Origin: G963674505 sp964575975 | Lineage (GTDB): Bacteria > Desulfobacterota > Desulfobacteria > Desulfobacterales > SKZT01 | DNA length: 64,000 nucleotides | Reading direction: 5' to 3' | Assembly: GCA_964575975.1 (NCBI GenBank) | Contig: CAZNTU010000001.1 | Location: forward strand, 79,186-143,185 | Part shown: positions 9,445-18,132 of the stretch, piece after piece | Position numbering within the stretch: the stretch's first letter is position 1 | Layout of the letters: the number at the start of each line of letters is the position of its first letter | Notes under the pieces: model-generated | Database searches by the model: none | What the model was told of the DNA's origin: nothing | Seen by the model: only the letters and a program-made list of their open reading frames with translations | Made by a program: the position numbers and the translations under genes

Positions 9445-10172
9445 CAAGCCCTCCGAACCCCGCGATTCGCTCTGGCTTCGGCCCATTGCTGGAACCCGGT
9501 CGATGCTATAGTGATCGCCAGATAAACAAGGGAGGCGGCGAAAAAGCAGGTGAAAGGCTTTCGGGTCGCCCGCGCCGCGATATCGGCGTTTCGCATCAGT
9601 TCTGGAAGCTGGATGACCGAAATAAGGGCCGTAGCTTTGATAAGGACCATCCAAACGTTGCCGAGGCCCGGAAGGGCGAACCGCCACATCTGCGGAAGAA
9701 TGATCCGCCTAAAAGTCAAGACCGCGTCCATGCCGCAAGCCATGGCCGCCTCGATCTGCCCTTTGGGAACCGCGAGATAGGCCCCCCTGAATACCTCGGC
9801 CGAAAACGCGCCGTAAATGAACCCGATGGTGCATACTCCCGCTATAAAGGGATTGACCGGAACGTACACGTCCTTGCCCAGCAAGGCAAGCAAATCCTGC
9901 AGAAGAGTAGGGGCGCCGTAATAAACCAGCAAAACGAGGACGAGTTCCGGCACGCCCCTTACAATTGTCGTATAGGTTTCCGCCAGATAGTAGACGATCC
10001 TCGATTTCGAAAGCTTGCACAAAGCCGCGACGAGTCCCAGCACGATGGCGATCGCCATTGCCGAGACGCCCACATAAATGGTCAGCCTGGCCCCTTTCAA
10101 AAGAAGCCCCCCGTACCCTTGCAGATCCAGCACAAATCCTCCGAACTCCGATTCACGTTGGAAAAACGGCAA
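9444..10172 (-). CDS. polar amino acid ABC transporter permease (HisQ/ArtQ type)
   Basis: A 242-residue inner-membrane permease paired with the one at 8749-9444. It has the HisMQ-family features TIVRGVPELVLVLLVYYGAP, the EAA docking loop (GQIEAAMACGMDAVLTFRRI) and a VLIKATALISVIQLPELM segment. Two different permeases form the heterodimer in this transporter class. It starts 36 bases after the binding-protein gene on the same strand. Confidence 0.9.
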   Translation of the reverse strand: MPFFQRESEFGGFVLDLQGYGGLLLKGARLTIYVGVSAMAIAIVLGLVAALCKLSKSRIVYYLAETYTTIVRGVPELVLVLLVYYGAPTLLQDLLALLGKDVYVPVNPFIAGVCTIGFIYGAFSAEVFRGAYLAVPKGQIEAAMACGMDAVLTFRRIILPQMWRFALPGLGNVWMVLIKATALISVIQLPELMRNADIAARATRKPFTCFFAASLVYLAITIASTGFQQWAEARANRGVRRA

Positions 10173-10208
10173 GGGGCGAATCGATTTCCGTCCCTTGCCC
10201 CCAGTCTA

Positions 10209-10991
10209 TCATTCCTCGCCGTAGACGTCGAAATCGAAATACTTGTCGTTGATCTTCTTGTAGGTGCCGTCGGCACGGATTTTGTCGATGGCGTCGTTCA
10301 ACGTCTTCAGCAGTTCGCCCTCGCCTTTTCTGACGGCAATACCGATTCCCTCGCCGAAATGTTTCCTGTCCGTGTAGCTGGGACCGATAAACTCGTAGTC
10401 CTTACCGGCATCCGTGTTCAAAAATCCCTCCAAAAGAACCACCGAATCGGCGAACACGAGGTCGAGCCTTCCCGATGTCAGGTCCATGTTGGCCTCGTCC
10501 TGGGTGGCGTAGGATTTTATTGCGAACATGTCCCCGAACTTGTCCCGGATAAAATTTTCGCTCACGGTTGCCCGTTGAACGCCGACGGTCTTACCCTTCA
10601 GCCCCTCCTTGTCGATGGTGATTCCAGAATCTTTCTTGGCGACAAAACGAGCGGGGGTCTGATAATATTTCTTCGTGAAATCGACCTTTTCTTTTCGCTC
10701 GTCGGTTATGCTCATGGAGGCTACGATGGCGTCGTACTTTTTCGCCAGCAGCCCGGGAATGAGGCCGTCCCAGTCCTGGGTGACAAATACGCATTCCGCT
10801 CCGGCCGCCTCGCAAAGAGCATTCGCGATATCAATGTCGAAACCCTGCACCTGTCCGTTCGGATCGATAAAATTGAACGGGGGGTAGGCGCCCTCCGTTC
10901 CTATGCGGATTTTCTTCGCATCCGCCGCCCACGCCGACCCTGCGGCGCATCCGATCAACAAAACCAACAAAACAGCGATTGTCTTTCTCAT
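10209..10991 (-). CDS. periplasmic polar amino acid-binding protein
   Basis: A 260-residue solute-binding protein of family SBP_bac_3. The first 22 residues form a clear signal peptide (MRKTIAVLLVLLIGCAAGSA, then WA). The first lobe shows IRIGTEGAYPPFNFIDPNGQ and VQGFDIDIANALCEAAG; the second shows KGKTVGVQRATVSENFI and LTSGRLDLVFADSVV. The ligand-contact pattern resembles lysine/arginine/ornithine or histidine-binding proteins, but the ligand is inferred only at class level. A GGAGGATCGA ribosome site precedes the ATG. It lies between the ATPase and the permeases. Confidence 0.9.
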   Translation of the reverse strand: MRKTIAVLLVLLIGCAAGSAWAADAKKIRIGTEGAYPPFNFIDPNGQVQGFDIDIANALCEAAGAECVFVTQDWDGLIPGLLAKKYDAIVASMSITDERKEKVDFTKKYYQTPARFVAKKDSGITIDKEGLKGKTVGVQRATVSENFIRDKFGDMFAIKSYATQDEANMDLTSGRLDLVFADSVVLLEGFLNTDAGKDYEFIGPSYTDRKHFGEGIGIAVRKGEGELLKTLNDAIDKIRADGTYKKINDKYFDFDVYGEE

Positions 10992-11045
10992 TCGATCCTC
11001 CTGAGTGAATTCGTTAAAAAAACTAGCCTTGGCAAAACAAAGTAC

Positions 11046-11063
11046 AGGCCGTCAGGACGGCCT
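11046..11063 (-). promoter_or_regulatory. intercistronic hairpin between ATPase and binding-protein genes
   Basis: AGGCCG-TCAGGA-CGGCCT forms a hairpin just after the ATPase stop and 55 bases before the binding-protein start. The T-tract on the reverse strand is weak (TTTGTTTTG). It may be a leaky terminator or an RNA-stability element adjusting the ratio of ATPase to binding protein. Confidence 0.35.
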
Positions 11064-11073
11064 CCCCCAACAA

Positions 11074-11844
11074 TCAAAGAAAACCGGCGAGAAACTGCCG
11101 GCATCTTTCCGAATCCGGGTTCATGAAAACCTTTCCCGGGGGCCCCTGCTCTTCGATGACGCCCTTGTCGAGAAAAACGACGCTCGAAGACACGTCCCGA
11201 GCGAACGCCATTTCATGAGTAACCACCAGCATGGTGCGTCCCTCCTTCGCGAGGTCCACCATGACCTTGAGCACCTCGCCCACCAACTCGGGGTCCAAAG
11301 CCGACGTGGGTTCGTCGAAAAGAAGCACCACCGGCTCCATAGCCAGCGCCCGCGCGATGGCCGCCCGTTGCTGCTGTCCCCCTGACAACTGCGACGGATA
11401 ATAGTGGGAGCGGTTCGCGATCCCCACTTTCTCCAGGTAGGCCATCGCCTTTTCCTTCGCCTCGGCCTTGGGCTTTTTCAAAACATGGACAGGGGCTTCC
11501 ACGATGTTTTCCAAAACAGTCATGTGAGACCAAAGATTGAAATGCTGAAAAACCATGCCGAGCCTTGTCCGGATCTGATCGACCTGCTTCTGGCTTTCCG
11601 GCACGGTTTCCCCCCGGCGGCTCTTTTTAAGCCTGATCAATTCGTCGCCGATATAGATTTCGCCGGAGGTGGGCATCTCCAAAAGGTTGATGCAGCGAAG
11701 CAGCGTGCTTTTTCCAGACCCGCTGGAACCGATCAGGGAAATAACGTCGCCGACCTTCGCCGTCAACGAGATGCCTTTGAGAACTTCGAGCGAGCCGAAA
11801 TTCTTGTGAAGATCCCGAATGGTGAGAGCGTTTTTTCTAGTCAT
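11074..11844 (-). CDS. polar amino acid ABC transporter ATP-binding protein (HisP/GlnQ type)
   Basis: This 256-residue ATPase drives the importer encoded downstream. It has Walker A GSSGSGKST, Q-loop VFQHFNLWSHMTV, signature LSGGQQQR, Walker B VVLLFDEPTSALDPE and the H-loop VTHEM. The inserted segment after LKKSRRGETVPESQKQVDQI is typical of HisP. It is the first gene of the operon; a 210-base divergent region separates it from the photolyase gene. Confidence 0.93.
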   Translation of the reverse strand: MTRKNALTIRDLHKNFGSLEVLKGISLTAKVGDVISLIGSSGSGKSTLLRCINLLEMPTSGEIYIGDELIRLKKSRRGETVPESQKQVDQIRTRLGMVFQHFNLWSHMTVLENIVEAPVHVLKKPKAEAKEKAMAYLEKVGIANRSHYYPSQLSGGQQQRAAIARALAMEPVVLLFDEPTSALDPELVGEVLKVMVDLAKEGRTMLVVTHEMAFARDVSSSVVFLDKGVIEEQGPPGKVFMNPDSERCRQFLAGFL

Positions 11845-11955
11845 AGCATGAAGGCCGTTTCAATTGTTTTGATTGTCGAAAAAAATATCGCATGCCACAC
11901 TTTCGCGAATCGACGCGACGAATTAAAGTTTATTTCTTACTTAAAATAACTTTCA

Positions 11956-11974
11956 GCGTCAAGGAGTTTGACGC
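11956..11974. promoter_or_regulatory. short inverted repeat in the importer/photolyase divergent region
   Basis: GCGTCAA-GGAGT-TTGACGC is a perfect 7-base inverted repeat between the divergent ATPase (reverse) and photolyase (forward) genes. It could be an operator or a small hairpin; nothing in the sequence decides which. Confidence 0.3.
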
Positions 11975-12054
11975 CAAAACTTTAAATCGGCCAAAATCGT
12001 TGCTGGCAACCGGGTCGAAGAATCAAGCTTCATTTCAATAAGGGAAAACGTGCC

Positions 12055-13446
12055 ATGATCAAAGGAAACATATTCGAAGGAAGGATTAGGAAACTCAACG
12101 GCCAAGAACCGGTCGATGGAAAATTCGTCCTGTACTGGATGCAACAGTCGCAACGCGCGGAATACAACCATGCGCTGGAATACGCCATTGAACGAGCCAA
12201 CGAAATGAAGCTGCCGGTGGTGGCGATATTCGGCCTGACCGCAAAATATCCGGAGGCCAACGTCCGCCACTACGCATTCATGACGGAAGGGCTCGGGGAA
12301 ACCATCCAAGCTCTGGAAAAGCGAGGCGTCAAGCTGATCGTTCGCAAGGGAGAGCCGGCCGACAAAGCGCTGGAGGCAAGTCAACAGGCCGCTTTTCTGG
12401 TTTGCGACCGCGGATACACGAGACACCAAAAGAACTGGCGACAAAAAATCGCCCGAAACGCCCCCTGCCCTGCGGTTCAAATAGAAAGCGACGTGATCGT
12501 CCCTGTAGGCACAGTCTCCAACAAGGCCGAGTTCGCCGCAAGGACTATCCGGCCCAAAATCCATAGGCATCTCGAAAAATACTTGGCCCCGGTCCCCGAA
12601 ATCGCCCTCGAACGGGACTCTTTGGATTTCAGGGATAATGGTATCGATTTGGAATCGGCAAGTTCGGTTCTCGAGCTTTTTAATATCGATCCCGAACCTG
12701 CGCCTGTCAGCCCCCTTTTCCACGGAGGGACATCGCACGCCAAAAAACGTTTCGAAACATTCGTTCGCGATGGCCTCGAACGATACGACAAAAACGGCAA
12801 CCAACCCCAAACCGACGATATTTCGCATATGAGCCACTACCTTCATTTCGGCCAGATTTCCCCTCTCTACCTGGCCTTGGAAATCAAAAAGTGCAAGGCG
12901 CCCGACGCCGCCAAGGAGGCCTACCTCGAACAACTGATCGTCAGGCGAGAGCTTGCCGCGAACTACGTGGAATACACGCCCGACTACGACAGGTTTGCCG
13001 CTCTTCCGGAATGGGCGCTTAAAACCTTGGAGGATCACAAAAAGGACGAACGTCCTGCCGTATATACCCGCAAACGAATGGAAAACGCCGAAACCAATGA
13101 CGAATACTGGAACGCCGCCATGCGAGAAATGAAATGCACGGGCTTCATGCACAACTACATGCGCATGTACTGGGGAAAGAAAATCCTCGAGTGGTGCGGT
13201 ACGCCCGAATACGCCTTCCGGACCGCCCTCTATCTGAACAACAAGTATTTTCTGGACGGTCGAGATCCCAACTCCTACGCCGGCGTGGCCTGGGTATTCG
13301 GGCTTCACGACCGTCCTTTCAAGGAAAGGGCCGTTTTCGGCAAGGTGCGCTACATGTCGGCATCCGGCCTGGAAAGAAAATTCGGCGTCCAAGCCTATAT
13401 AAATAAGGTAGAGGACCGAAGAAAGTCTATGAAGCAAGTCGCTTGA
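12055..13446 (+). CDS. phr: class II CPD photolyase
   Basis: Deoxyribodipyrimidine photolyase uses FADH- and blue light to split cyclobutane pyrimidine dimers. The 463-residue protein has the class II start (VLYWMQQSQRAEYNHALEYA), the antenna-domain segment LPVVAIFGLTAKYPEANVRH, and the FAD domain with YLHFGQISPLYLAL, RRELAANYVEYTPDYD, YMRMYWGKKILEW and LDGRDPNSYAGVAW. It stands alone, with no partner for a light-sensing pathway. A photolyase suggests that the cells meet light, or acquired the gene, even if other genes point to anaerobic metabolism. Confidence 0.93.
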   Translation: MIKGNIFEGRIRKLNGQEPVDGKFVLYWMQQSQRAEYNHALEYAIERANEMKLPVVAIFGLTAKYPEANVRHYAFMTEGLGETIQALEKRGVKLIVRKGEPADKALEASQQAAFLVCDRGYTRHQKNWRQKIARNAPCPAVQIESDVIVPVGTVSNKAEFAARTIRPKIHRHLEKYLAPVPEIALERDSLDFRDNGIDLESASSVLELFNIDPEPAPVSPLFHGGTSHAKKRFETFVRDGLERYDKNGNQPQTDDISHMSHYLHFGQISPLYLALEIKKCKAPDAAKEAYLEQLIVRRELAANYVEYTPDYDRFAALPEWALKTLEDHKKDERPAVYTRKRMENAETNDEYWNAAMREMKCTGFMHNYMRMYWGKKILEWCGTPEYAFRTALYLNNKYFLDGRDPNSYAGVAWVFGLHDRPFKERAVFGKVRYMSASGLERKFGVQAYINKVEDRRKSMKQVA

Positions 13447-13571
13447 CTTTGGCGATGGACGGTTCAACCTTGGATTTTGGAATTCAAACCGATGCAAGTA
13501 TTCTTTACACGACTTGCATTTTATTATACCCTGTCCCGAATTCCGGCTTGGTCTTAAACTTCGGCATATGC

Positions 13572-13625
13572 GAGACCTTCGAGGTTAAGAAACCCTGGAA
13601 ATCCTGCAACGCTGCCGGAGGTCTC
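13572..13625 (+). promoter_or_regulatory. possible structured RNA leader before the DUF4126 gene
   Basis: A 10-bp stem pairs GAGACCTTCG (13572-13581) with CGGAGGTCTC (13616-13625) and closes a 34-base loop. Inside it is a second hairpin GGTT-AAGA-AACC (13583-13594). There is no T-run after it, so it is not a usual terminator. It ends 26 bases before the ATG, just upstream of the AGGAG site. I do not recognise a known riboswitch class. Confidence 0.4.
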
Positions 13626-13651
13626 TCTAAAAGCACAGGAGCGAATCAAAA

Positions 13652-14317
13652 ATGGAACATTTAAACGAAATAGCTTCGATAATCGCATTGACAATGGGCG
13701 CCGCGTGGGCCAGCGGGATCAATCTCTACGCGGCCATCCTGGTTTTGGGCCTTCTGGGTGCGACGGGCAACATCGATCTTCCGCCGACACTTCACATTCT
13801 TACGGACCCGCTGGTGCTTGGCGCCGCCGGAATCATGTACGCAATGGAATTTTTCGCGGACAAAACGCCGGGGGTGGACACCGGTTGGGACGCGATTCAC
13901 ACGTTCGTCCGCATTCCCGCAGGGGCTTTGCTGGCGGCGGGGGCGGTCGGCGAGGTCAATCCGCCCGTGGCATTGGCTGCGGCAATCCTCGGGGGAGGCA
14001 TGGCCGCAGGCGCCCACGCGATGAAAGCAGGCACCCGAGTCATGATCAACGCCTCGCCGGAACCGTTCTCCAATATCGGCGTCTCCCTTATCGAAGACGT
14101 CGCCGTCGTTGCCGGTTTATGGACAGCACTGCAACACCCTTGGTTTTTCATCGTCCTGCTAATCGCCTTCGTTCTGTTTCTGTTCTGGGCCCTCCCGAAG
14201 ATTTGGAAAGCCATTAAGACAGTGTTCTCCAAGCTCGCGAGATTTTTCAAAAAACAAAAAGACGCGGCCGAACCGTCGCGTCTCGTGGCCGACTCGAAAC
14301 AACTCGAAGGACGGTAA
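13652..14317 (+). CDS. DUF4126 membrane protein
   Basis: A 221-residue protein with several hydrophobic segments and the DUF4126 pattern: GAAWASGINLYAAILVLGLL at the start, a D/P-rich LTDPLVLGAAGIMYAMEFFA segment, DTGWDAIHTFVRIPAGALLA, then a Gly/Ala-rich membrane helix. One long hydrophobic helix (residues ~165-185) precedes a basic tail (KKQKDAAEPSR). The function of DUF4126 is unknown; two internally similar halves are typical. AGGAG lies ten bases before the ATG. Confidence 0.8.
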   Translation: MEHLNEIASIIALTMGAAWASGINLYAAILVLGLLGATGNIDLPPTLHILTDPLVLGAAGIMYAMEFFADKTPGVDTGWDAIHTFVRIPAGALLAAGAVGEVNPPVALAAAILGGGMAAGAHAMKAGTRVMINASPEPFSNIGVSLIEDVAVVAGLWTALQHPWFFIVLLIAFVLFLFWALPKIWKAIKTVFSKLARFFKKQKDAAEPSRLVADSKQLEGR

Positions 14318-14358
14318 CAAACACGATCCTATATACCAAGATAGGTGAAGGTGATCGC

Positions 14359-14973
14359 ATGTCCCAGATGATACAGGAACCCCAACGATATTTCCGGCAG
14401 TTCGTTCCCAAACGCGACGATCTGCTGGAAAAAATGGAGGCGGAAGCCGCCCGGGAAGAAATACCGATCATCGGTCCAGTCGCGGCGGAGCTTCTTTACA
14501 TTTTGGCCAGGACGTCAGGGGCGAAATCGATTCTTGAACTGGGAACGGCTGTGGGATATTCGGGCATATATCTGGCCAGAGCGGCTGCGGAAAACGGAGG
14601 TCGGCTGACGACTCTGGAATGGAGTTCTCAAATGGCCTCCAGAGCCCGCGAAAATTTCGAAAAAGCCGGCGTTTCCGAATCCGTGGAAATTCTCGAGGGC
14701 GATGCTCTGCAACAACTCGAAAATCTCCGGGGACCTTTTGATTTCATGTTTCTCGACATAGACAAGGAATACTACATCGACGCCATCCCCTTGCTGCATT
14801 CGCGCGCGAAAAAAGGCGGCCTCCTTGTGGCGGACAACACGGGTTTCAAGGATTCCGAGCCGTTCAACCGCGCCATTGCGGAAAGCGACCGATGGAGATG
14901 CGTTCACCTGTTTTCGTTCATGCCCGGCCATTCGCCGGAAAACGACGGACTTTGTCTCGCGCTCGCTTTGTAG
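14359..14973 (+). CDS. SAM-dependent O-methyltransferase (CCoAOMT-like family 3)
   Basis: A 204-residue class I methyltransferase. SAM-binding motif I is ILELGTAVGYSGIYLA, the acidic residue of motif II is in RLTTLEWSSQMA, and the metal/catalytic region is FDFMFLDIDKEYY followed by LLVADNT. This matches the small cation-dependent O-methyltransferases of bacteria that act on catechol-like groups; the substrate is unknown. It is 41 bases after the DUF4126 gene. Confidence 0.85.
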   Translation: MSQMIQEPQRYFRQFVPKRDDLLEKMEAEAAREEIPIIGPVAAELLYILARTSGAKSILELGTAVGYSGIYLARAAAENGGRLTTLEWSSQMASRARENFEKAGVSESVEILEGDALQQLENLRGPFDFMFLDIDKEYYIDAIPLLHSRAKKGGLLVADNTGFKDSEPFNRAIAESDRWRCVHLFSFMPGHSPENDGLCLALAL

Positions 14974-15046
14974 CTGTTTTAACCCCGGATTGCCTTTACC
15001 CGGTACAACGATATTTTGAATGCGAATCTACTTTAAAGGAGGATGT

Positions 15047-16660
15047 ATGAGAAGCGCAGTTGTCCTTTCGACTGTTTTTGCGATTTTGATCGGAGGCTCG
15101 TCGGCCTGGTGCGAGCAAGCGCCCGTCAGCGAGGCTACCCAGGAATGCCTCGGATGCCACGAATCGATTCATCCCGGCATTGTCCAAGACTGGAAAAAGA
15201 GCCGCCACGCGGCCACGACCCCGAAGAAAGCCATGGCTGAAAAAGGTCCGTCCCTGAAGGTCTCCAGCGAAAAGCCGCCCGCCGAATATCTGAACACGTC
15301 CGTGGGATGCGCGGAGTGCCATAACATGAGACCAGAAGCCCACAAGGACTCGTTCGACCACAACGACTACAAGGTCCATACGGTGGTCACTCCCGACGAC
15401 TGCGCCGCCTGCCATCGGGAAGAGGTCGAGCAATATTCCCAAAACATCATGTCCTTCGCCTTCAAAAACCTCGACGAAAACCTGCTGTACCAGGATTTGC
15501 AGCATAGCATCCTGGGAACTCCCGTCATGAAAAACGGGGAGATTGTCTTGGAACAAGCGTCGGACGAAACCCGTGAGGAAGCCTGCTATTACTGCCACGG
15601 AACTAAAATAGAAGTCGGAGAGGCCCAAACGCGCGAGACTTCCATGGGCGAAATGGATTTTCCGGTCCTGACCGGATGGCCGAACCAGGGAGTCGGACGG
15701 GTGAATCCCGACGGCAGCCGAGGATCTTGCGCCGCCTGCCACGCCCGCCACGGCTTTTCCATGGAAATGGCCCGCAAACCGGACACGTGCAAGGAATGCC
15801 ATATCGGTCCCGATGTTCCCGCCTACAAGGTCTACTCTTCCAGCAAGCACGGAAACATCTATTCCTCCATCCATGAAAAATGGGATTTTTCGACGACCCC
15901 CTGGACCGTCGGAAAGGATTTCCAGGCCCCGACTTGCGGCGCTTGCCATATTAGCCTTCTCGTCAATACCGACGGAGAAGTTGTCGCCGAAAGGACCCAT
16001 CGCATGAACGACCGCATCTCGTGGAGAATTTTCGGCCTGATCTACGCCCATCCCCACCCGAAAGATCCCGATACGACAAAAATCAGAAACAAGGGCAACT
16101 ATCCGCTTCCGACGGATTTCGACGGCGGTTTCGCGTCGGAATTTCTCATCGACAAGGACGAAATCCAAAAGAGAAACGCAGCGATGCAAAGCATATGCTT
16201 GTCCTGCCATTCCGGCGGATGGGTCGAACGCCACTGGGCGCGGTTTGAAAAAACCATCGAGGAAACCAATGCCAAGACCCTCGCCGCCACGCAAATCATG
16301 AACGAAATCTGGAACGGCGGCTACGCGAAAGGTCCATCCGTAGGCAAGAGTCCCTGGGACGAGGCCATTGAGAAAAAATGGAGCGACGTGTGGCTGTTTT
16401 TCGCCAACACGACCCGGTTCGCATCCGCGATGGCGGGCGGAGGCGATTACGGAGTCTACGCCGATGGTCGCTATCATATAAACGAAAGAATAGCGACTCT
16501 CAAAGATTGGCTCGATCTTCGCAGAAGCGTGTCGGGAAAATTCTCGACGGTTCCGCCAAACCCGAAAAGCCAATCCCTCGAACTCTCCCCGGAGGAACAA
16601 ACTCCGGCCGCACAGGAAAAATCGCTCGGCATAAAAAACGGCTCGGAAAGTCATGAATAA
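15047..16660 (+). CDS. secreted octaheme cytochrome c, hydroxylamine oxidoreductase (HAO) family
   Basis: A 537-residue exported protein with a signal peptide (MRSAVVLSTVFAILIGGSSA) and exactly eight CxxCH sites, at residues 34, 88, 119, 180, 228, 248, 297 and 384. The number, spacing and the LGCHESIHPGIVQDW..SRHA start match the HAO/octaheme family. Members oxidise hydroxylamine or hydrazine, or reduce nitrite or hydroxylamine, in the periplasm. Which applies depends on the cross-linked tyrosine of the P460 haem; a Tyr is present in GGGDYGVYADGRYH after the last haem, but I cannot align it reliably. AAGGAGG precedes the ATG. No NapC/tetraheme partner is nearby. The end overlaps the HD gene by eight bases. 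Confidence 0.85.
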   Translation: MRSAVVLSTVFAILIGGSSAWCEQAPVSEATQECLGCHESIHPGIVQDWKKSRHAATTPKKAMAEKGPSLKVSSEKPPAEYLNTSVGCAECHNMRPEAHKDSFDHNDYKVHTVVTPDDCAACHREEVEQYSQNIMSFAFKNLDENLLYQDLQHSILGTPVMKNGEIVLEQASDETREEACYYCHGTKIEVGEAQTRETSMGEMDFPVLTGWPNQGVGRVNPDGSRGSCAACHARHGFSMEMARKPDTCKECHIGPDVPAYKVYSSSKHGNIYSSIHEKWDFSTTPWTVGKDFQAPTCGACHISLLVNTDGEVVAERTHRMNDRISWRIFGLIYAHPHPKDPDTTKIRNKGNYPLPTDFDGGFASEFLIDKDEIQKRNAAMQSICLSCHSGGWVERHWARFEKTIEETNAKTLAATQIMNEIWNGGYAKGPSVGKSPWDEAIEKKWSDVWLFFANTTRFASAMAGGGDYGVYADGRYHINERIATLKDWLDLRRSVSGKFSTVPPNPKSQSLELSPEEQTPAAQEKSLGIKNGSESHE

Positions 16661-17246
16661 CGAAAGATTAGAAAAGCAGCTCGGTTTCATCCTCGAAATC
16701 GACAAGTTAAAAAGAGTAGAGCGTCAGACCCTTTTGACCGACGGTTCCAGGCTGGAAAATTCGGCGGAGCATTCTTGGAACATCGCCTTGATGGCCCTTG
16801 TTCTGTCCGAATACGCGGCCGAGGCGGCCATCGATTTCTGCCGGGTCGTGAAAATGCTTCTGGTTCACGACTTGGTAGAGATCGACGCGGGAGACACTTA
16901 CTGCTACGACGAAAAAAAGATCGTCGATCAGGCCGAGCGCGAAGAAAAGGCCGCAGACCGTATATTTGGCATGCTTCCCGAGGATCAGGCGACCGAGTTC
17001 CGGCAGCTTTGGGACGAATTCGAAACAAAGGAGACTGCCGAATCCCGTTTCGCGAACGCCGTCGACAGCATGCATCCGGTTCTTCACAATTACCTGACCG
17101 ACGGCAAAATTTGGCGCCAAAACAAAATCCGCGCTCGCCAGGTAATAACACGAACGGGCCATATCAAAGATACCGCGCCGGTTTTGTGGAAACACGTCGC
17201 GGAAATTGTCCGGAATGCCTCCCAAAAAGGCATGCTGAAGGAATAG
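16653..17246 (+). CDS. HD-domain phosphohydrolase (YfbR/HDDC2-like)
   Basis: A 197-residue HD hydrolase. The metal ligands are visible as ENSAEHSWNIALMALVL (first His) and LLVHDLVEIDAGDTY (the HD pair), with a later Asp in RFANAVDSMHPVLHNY. HDDC2/YfbR proteins are 5'-deoxynucleotidases that act on dNMPs, so a nucleotide-salvage role is likely but not proven. The ATG overlaps the 3' end of the octaheme gene by eight bases, implying co-translation. That pairing is unusual and has no obvious metabolic logic. Confidence 0.8.
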   Translation: MNNERLEKQLGFILEIDKLKRVERQTLLTDGSRLENSAEHSWNIALMALVLSEYAAEAAIDFCRVVKMLLVHDLVEIDAGDTYCYDEKKIVDQAEREEKAADRIFGMLPEDQATEFRQLWDEFETKETAESRFANAVDSMHPVLHNYLTDGKIWRQNKIRARQVITRTGHIKDTAPVLWKHVAEIVRNASQKGMLKE

Positions 17247-17256
17247 CGGTCGTTCG

Positions 17257-17943
17257 GTGGAAAATTCGATCATCGAGGCGGAGGACCTCTCCCGAATTTA
17301 TGCTATGGATTCCATCGACGTGGTGGGGGTGAGCGGCGTACGCCTGAGAGTCCAAAAGGGCGAAGTCGTGGTTTTAAAAGGCGAAAGCGGCTCCGGCAAG
17401 AGCACCCTCCTTTCTCTCTTGGCCGGCCTGGACCGACCGACATCCGGGAAATTGAAAGTGGCGGGTCGCGATTTGAAAAACTCGTCCGAAGCAATGCTGA
17501 CCATATTCAGAAGAGAGGTGGTGGGAATAATATTCCAGCATTTCAACCTCCTCCCGACCTTGACCGTTCTGGAAAACGTCATGCTTCCCGGGCTGCTGGC
17601 AGGGCGGAATCGCGCATTCGTAAAGGAAAAGGCGATAGGACTGGTAGAATGGCTGGGCCTCGTCGACAGAAGAGGCCATTACCCCGCGCAGCTGTCCGGA
17701 GGCGAAATGCAACGGACCGCCATCGCCAGAGCGCTGATCAACGACCCGATCATAATACTCGCCGACGAACCCACGGGCAATCTCGACAGCCGAAACAGCG
17801 AAAAGGTCGTCGAGCTTCTGGAGGAAATAACCGCGAAGGGCAAAAGAACGCTCGTGGTCGCAACTCACAGTATGATCGCAGACCACATGGCCGCGACGCA
17901 AATATTTTTAAAGGACGGAGCGCTGGTACGTGCAGGCTCGTAA
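17257..17943 (+). CDS. ABC transporter ATP-binding protein, LolD/MacB type (no permease nearby)
   Basis: A 228-residue ATPase with Walker A GESGSGKST, Q-loop IIFQHFNLLPTLTVLENV, signature LSGGEMQR and Walker B IILADEPTGNLDSRN. The NLDS after Walker B and the short length place it with LolD/MacB/FtsE-like ATPases, which work with FtsX/MacB-type membrane proteins in lipoprotein release or export. No such permease follows: an IS remnant begins immediately after the stop, so a partner gene may have been lost. The start is GTG at 17257. Confidence 0.85.
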   Translation: MENSIIEAEDLSRIYAMDSIDVVGVSGVRLRVQKGEVVVLKGESGSGKSTLLSLLAGLDRPTSGKLKVAGRDLKNSSEAMLTIFRREVVGIIFQHFNLLPTLTVLENVMLPGLLAGRNRAFVKEKAIGLVEWLGLVDRRGHYPAQLSGGEMQRTAIARALINDPIIILADEPTGNLDSRNSEKVVELLEEITAKGKRTLVVATHSMIADHMAATQIFLKDGALVRAGS

Positions 17944-18100
17944 CAGAACACTTTCAAGCAGAAGTAGCGGGATTGTTCTTCGGTCAGGTCGCTCTGGTAT
18001 GTTTTAAATGAAATCATGATGGAAACCTCCTCGACATACGGTGAACACTGGCTCCGATTTGTCAAAGAATGGTGCCGACCGCTATTTTTCAAACAGGCTC
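17944..18100 (-). mobile_element. remnant of an IS5-like insertion sequence (left end and transposase start)
   Basis: Read on the reverse strand, the element begins with GAGCCTGTTTGAAAA (18100-18086), then a leader with GAGGAGG, then an ATG at 18017 encoding MISFKTYQSDLTEEQ. That resembles the N-terminus of IS5-family transposases (KTYxSDLTxEQW). Similarity ends there, and the rest of the transposase and the right end are missing. The outer sequence GAGCCTGTTT recurs as both ends of the small element at 62488-62565. Confidence 0.55.
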
Positions 18101-18132
18101 GTAGAACACATACGTCGCCGGGTCGATATCGG

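Noticed and set aside
9486..11126. A 546-codon forward open frame opposite the amino acid importer
   Set aside because: All recognisable transporter motifs are on the reverse strand.
11959..13497. A 512-codon reverse open frame over the photolyase
   Set aside because: It lies antisense to the photolyase, whose motifs are complete on the forward strand.
14996..16705. A 569-codon reverse open frame over the octaheme gene
   Set aside because: The forward frame has a signal peptide and eight CxxCH sites; the reverse frame has nothing recognisable.
17930..17943. GAGCCTG (reverse strand) at the end of the ATPase gene as the second end of the IS remnant
   Set aside because: It is in the same orientation as the true end at 18100, not inverted, and lies inside coding sequence.
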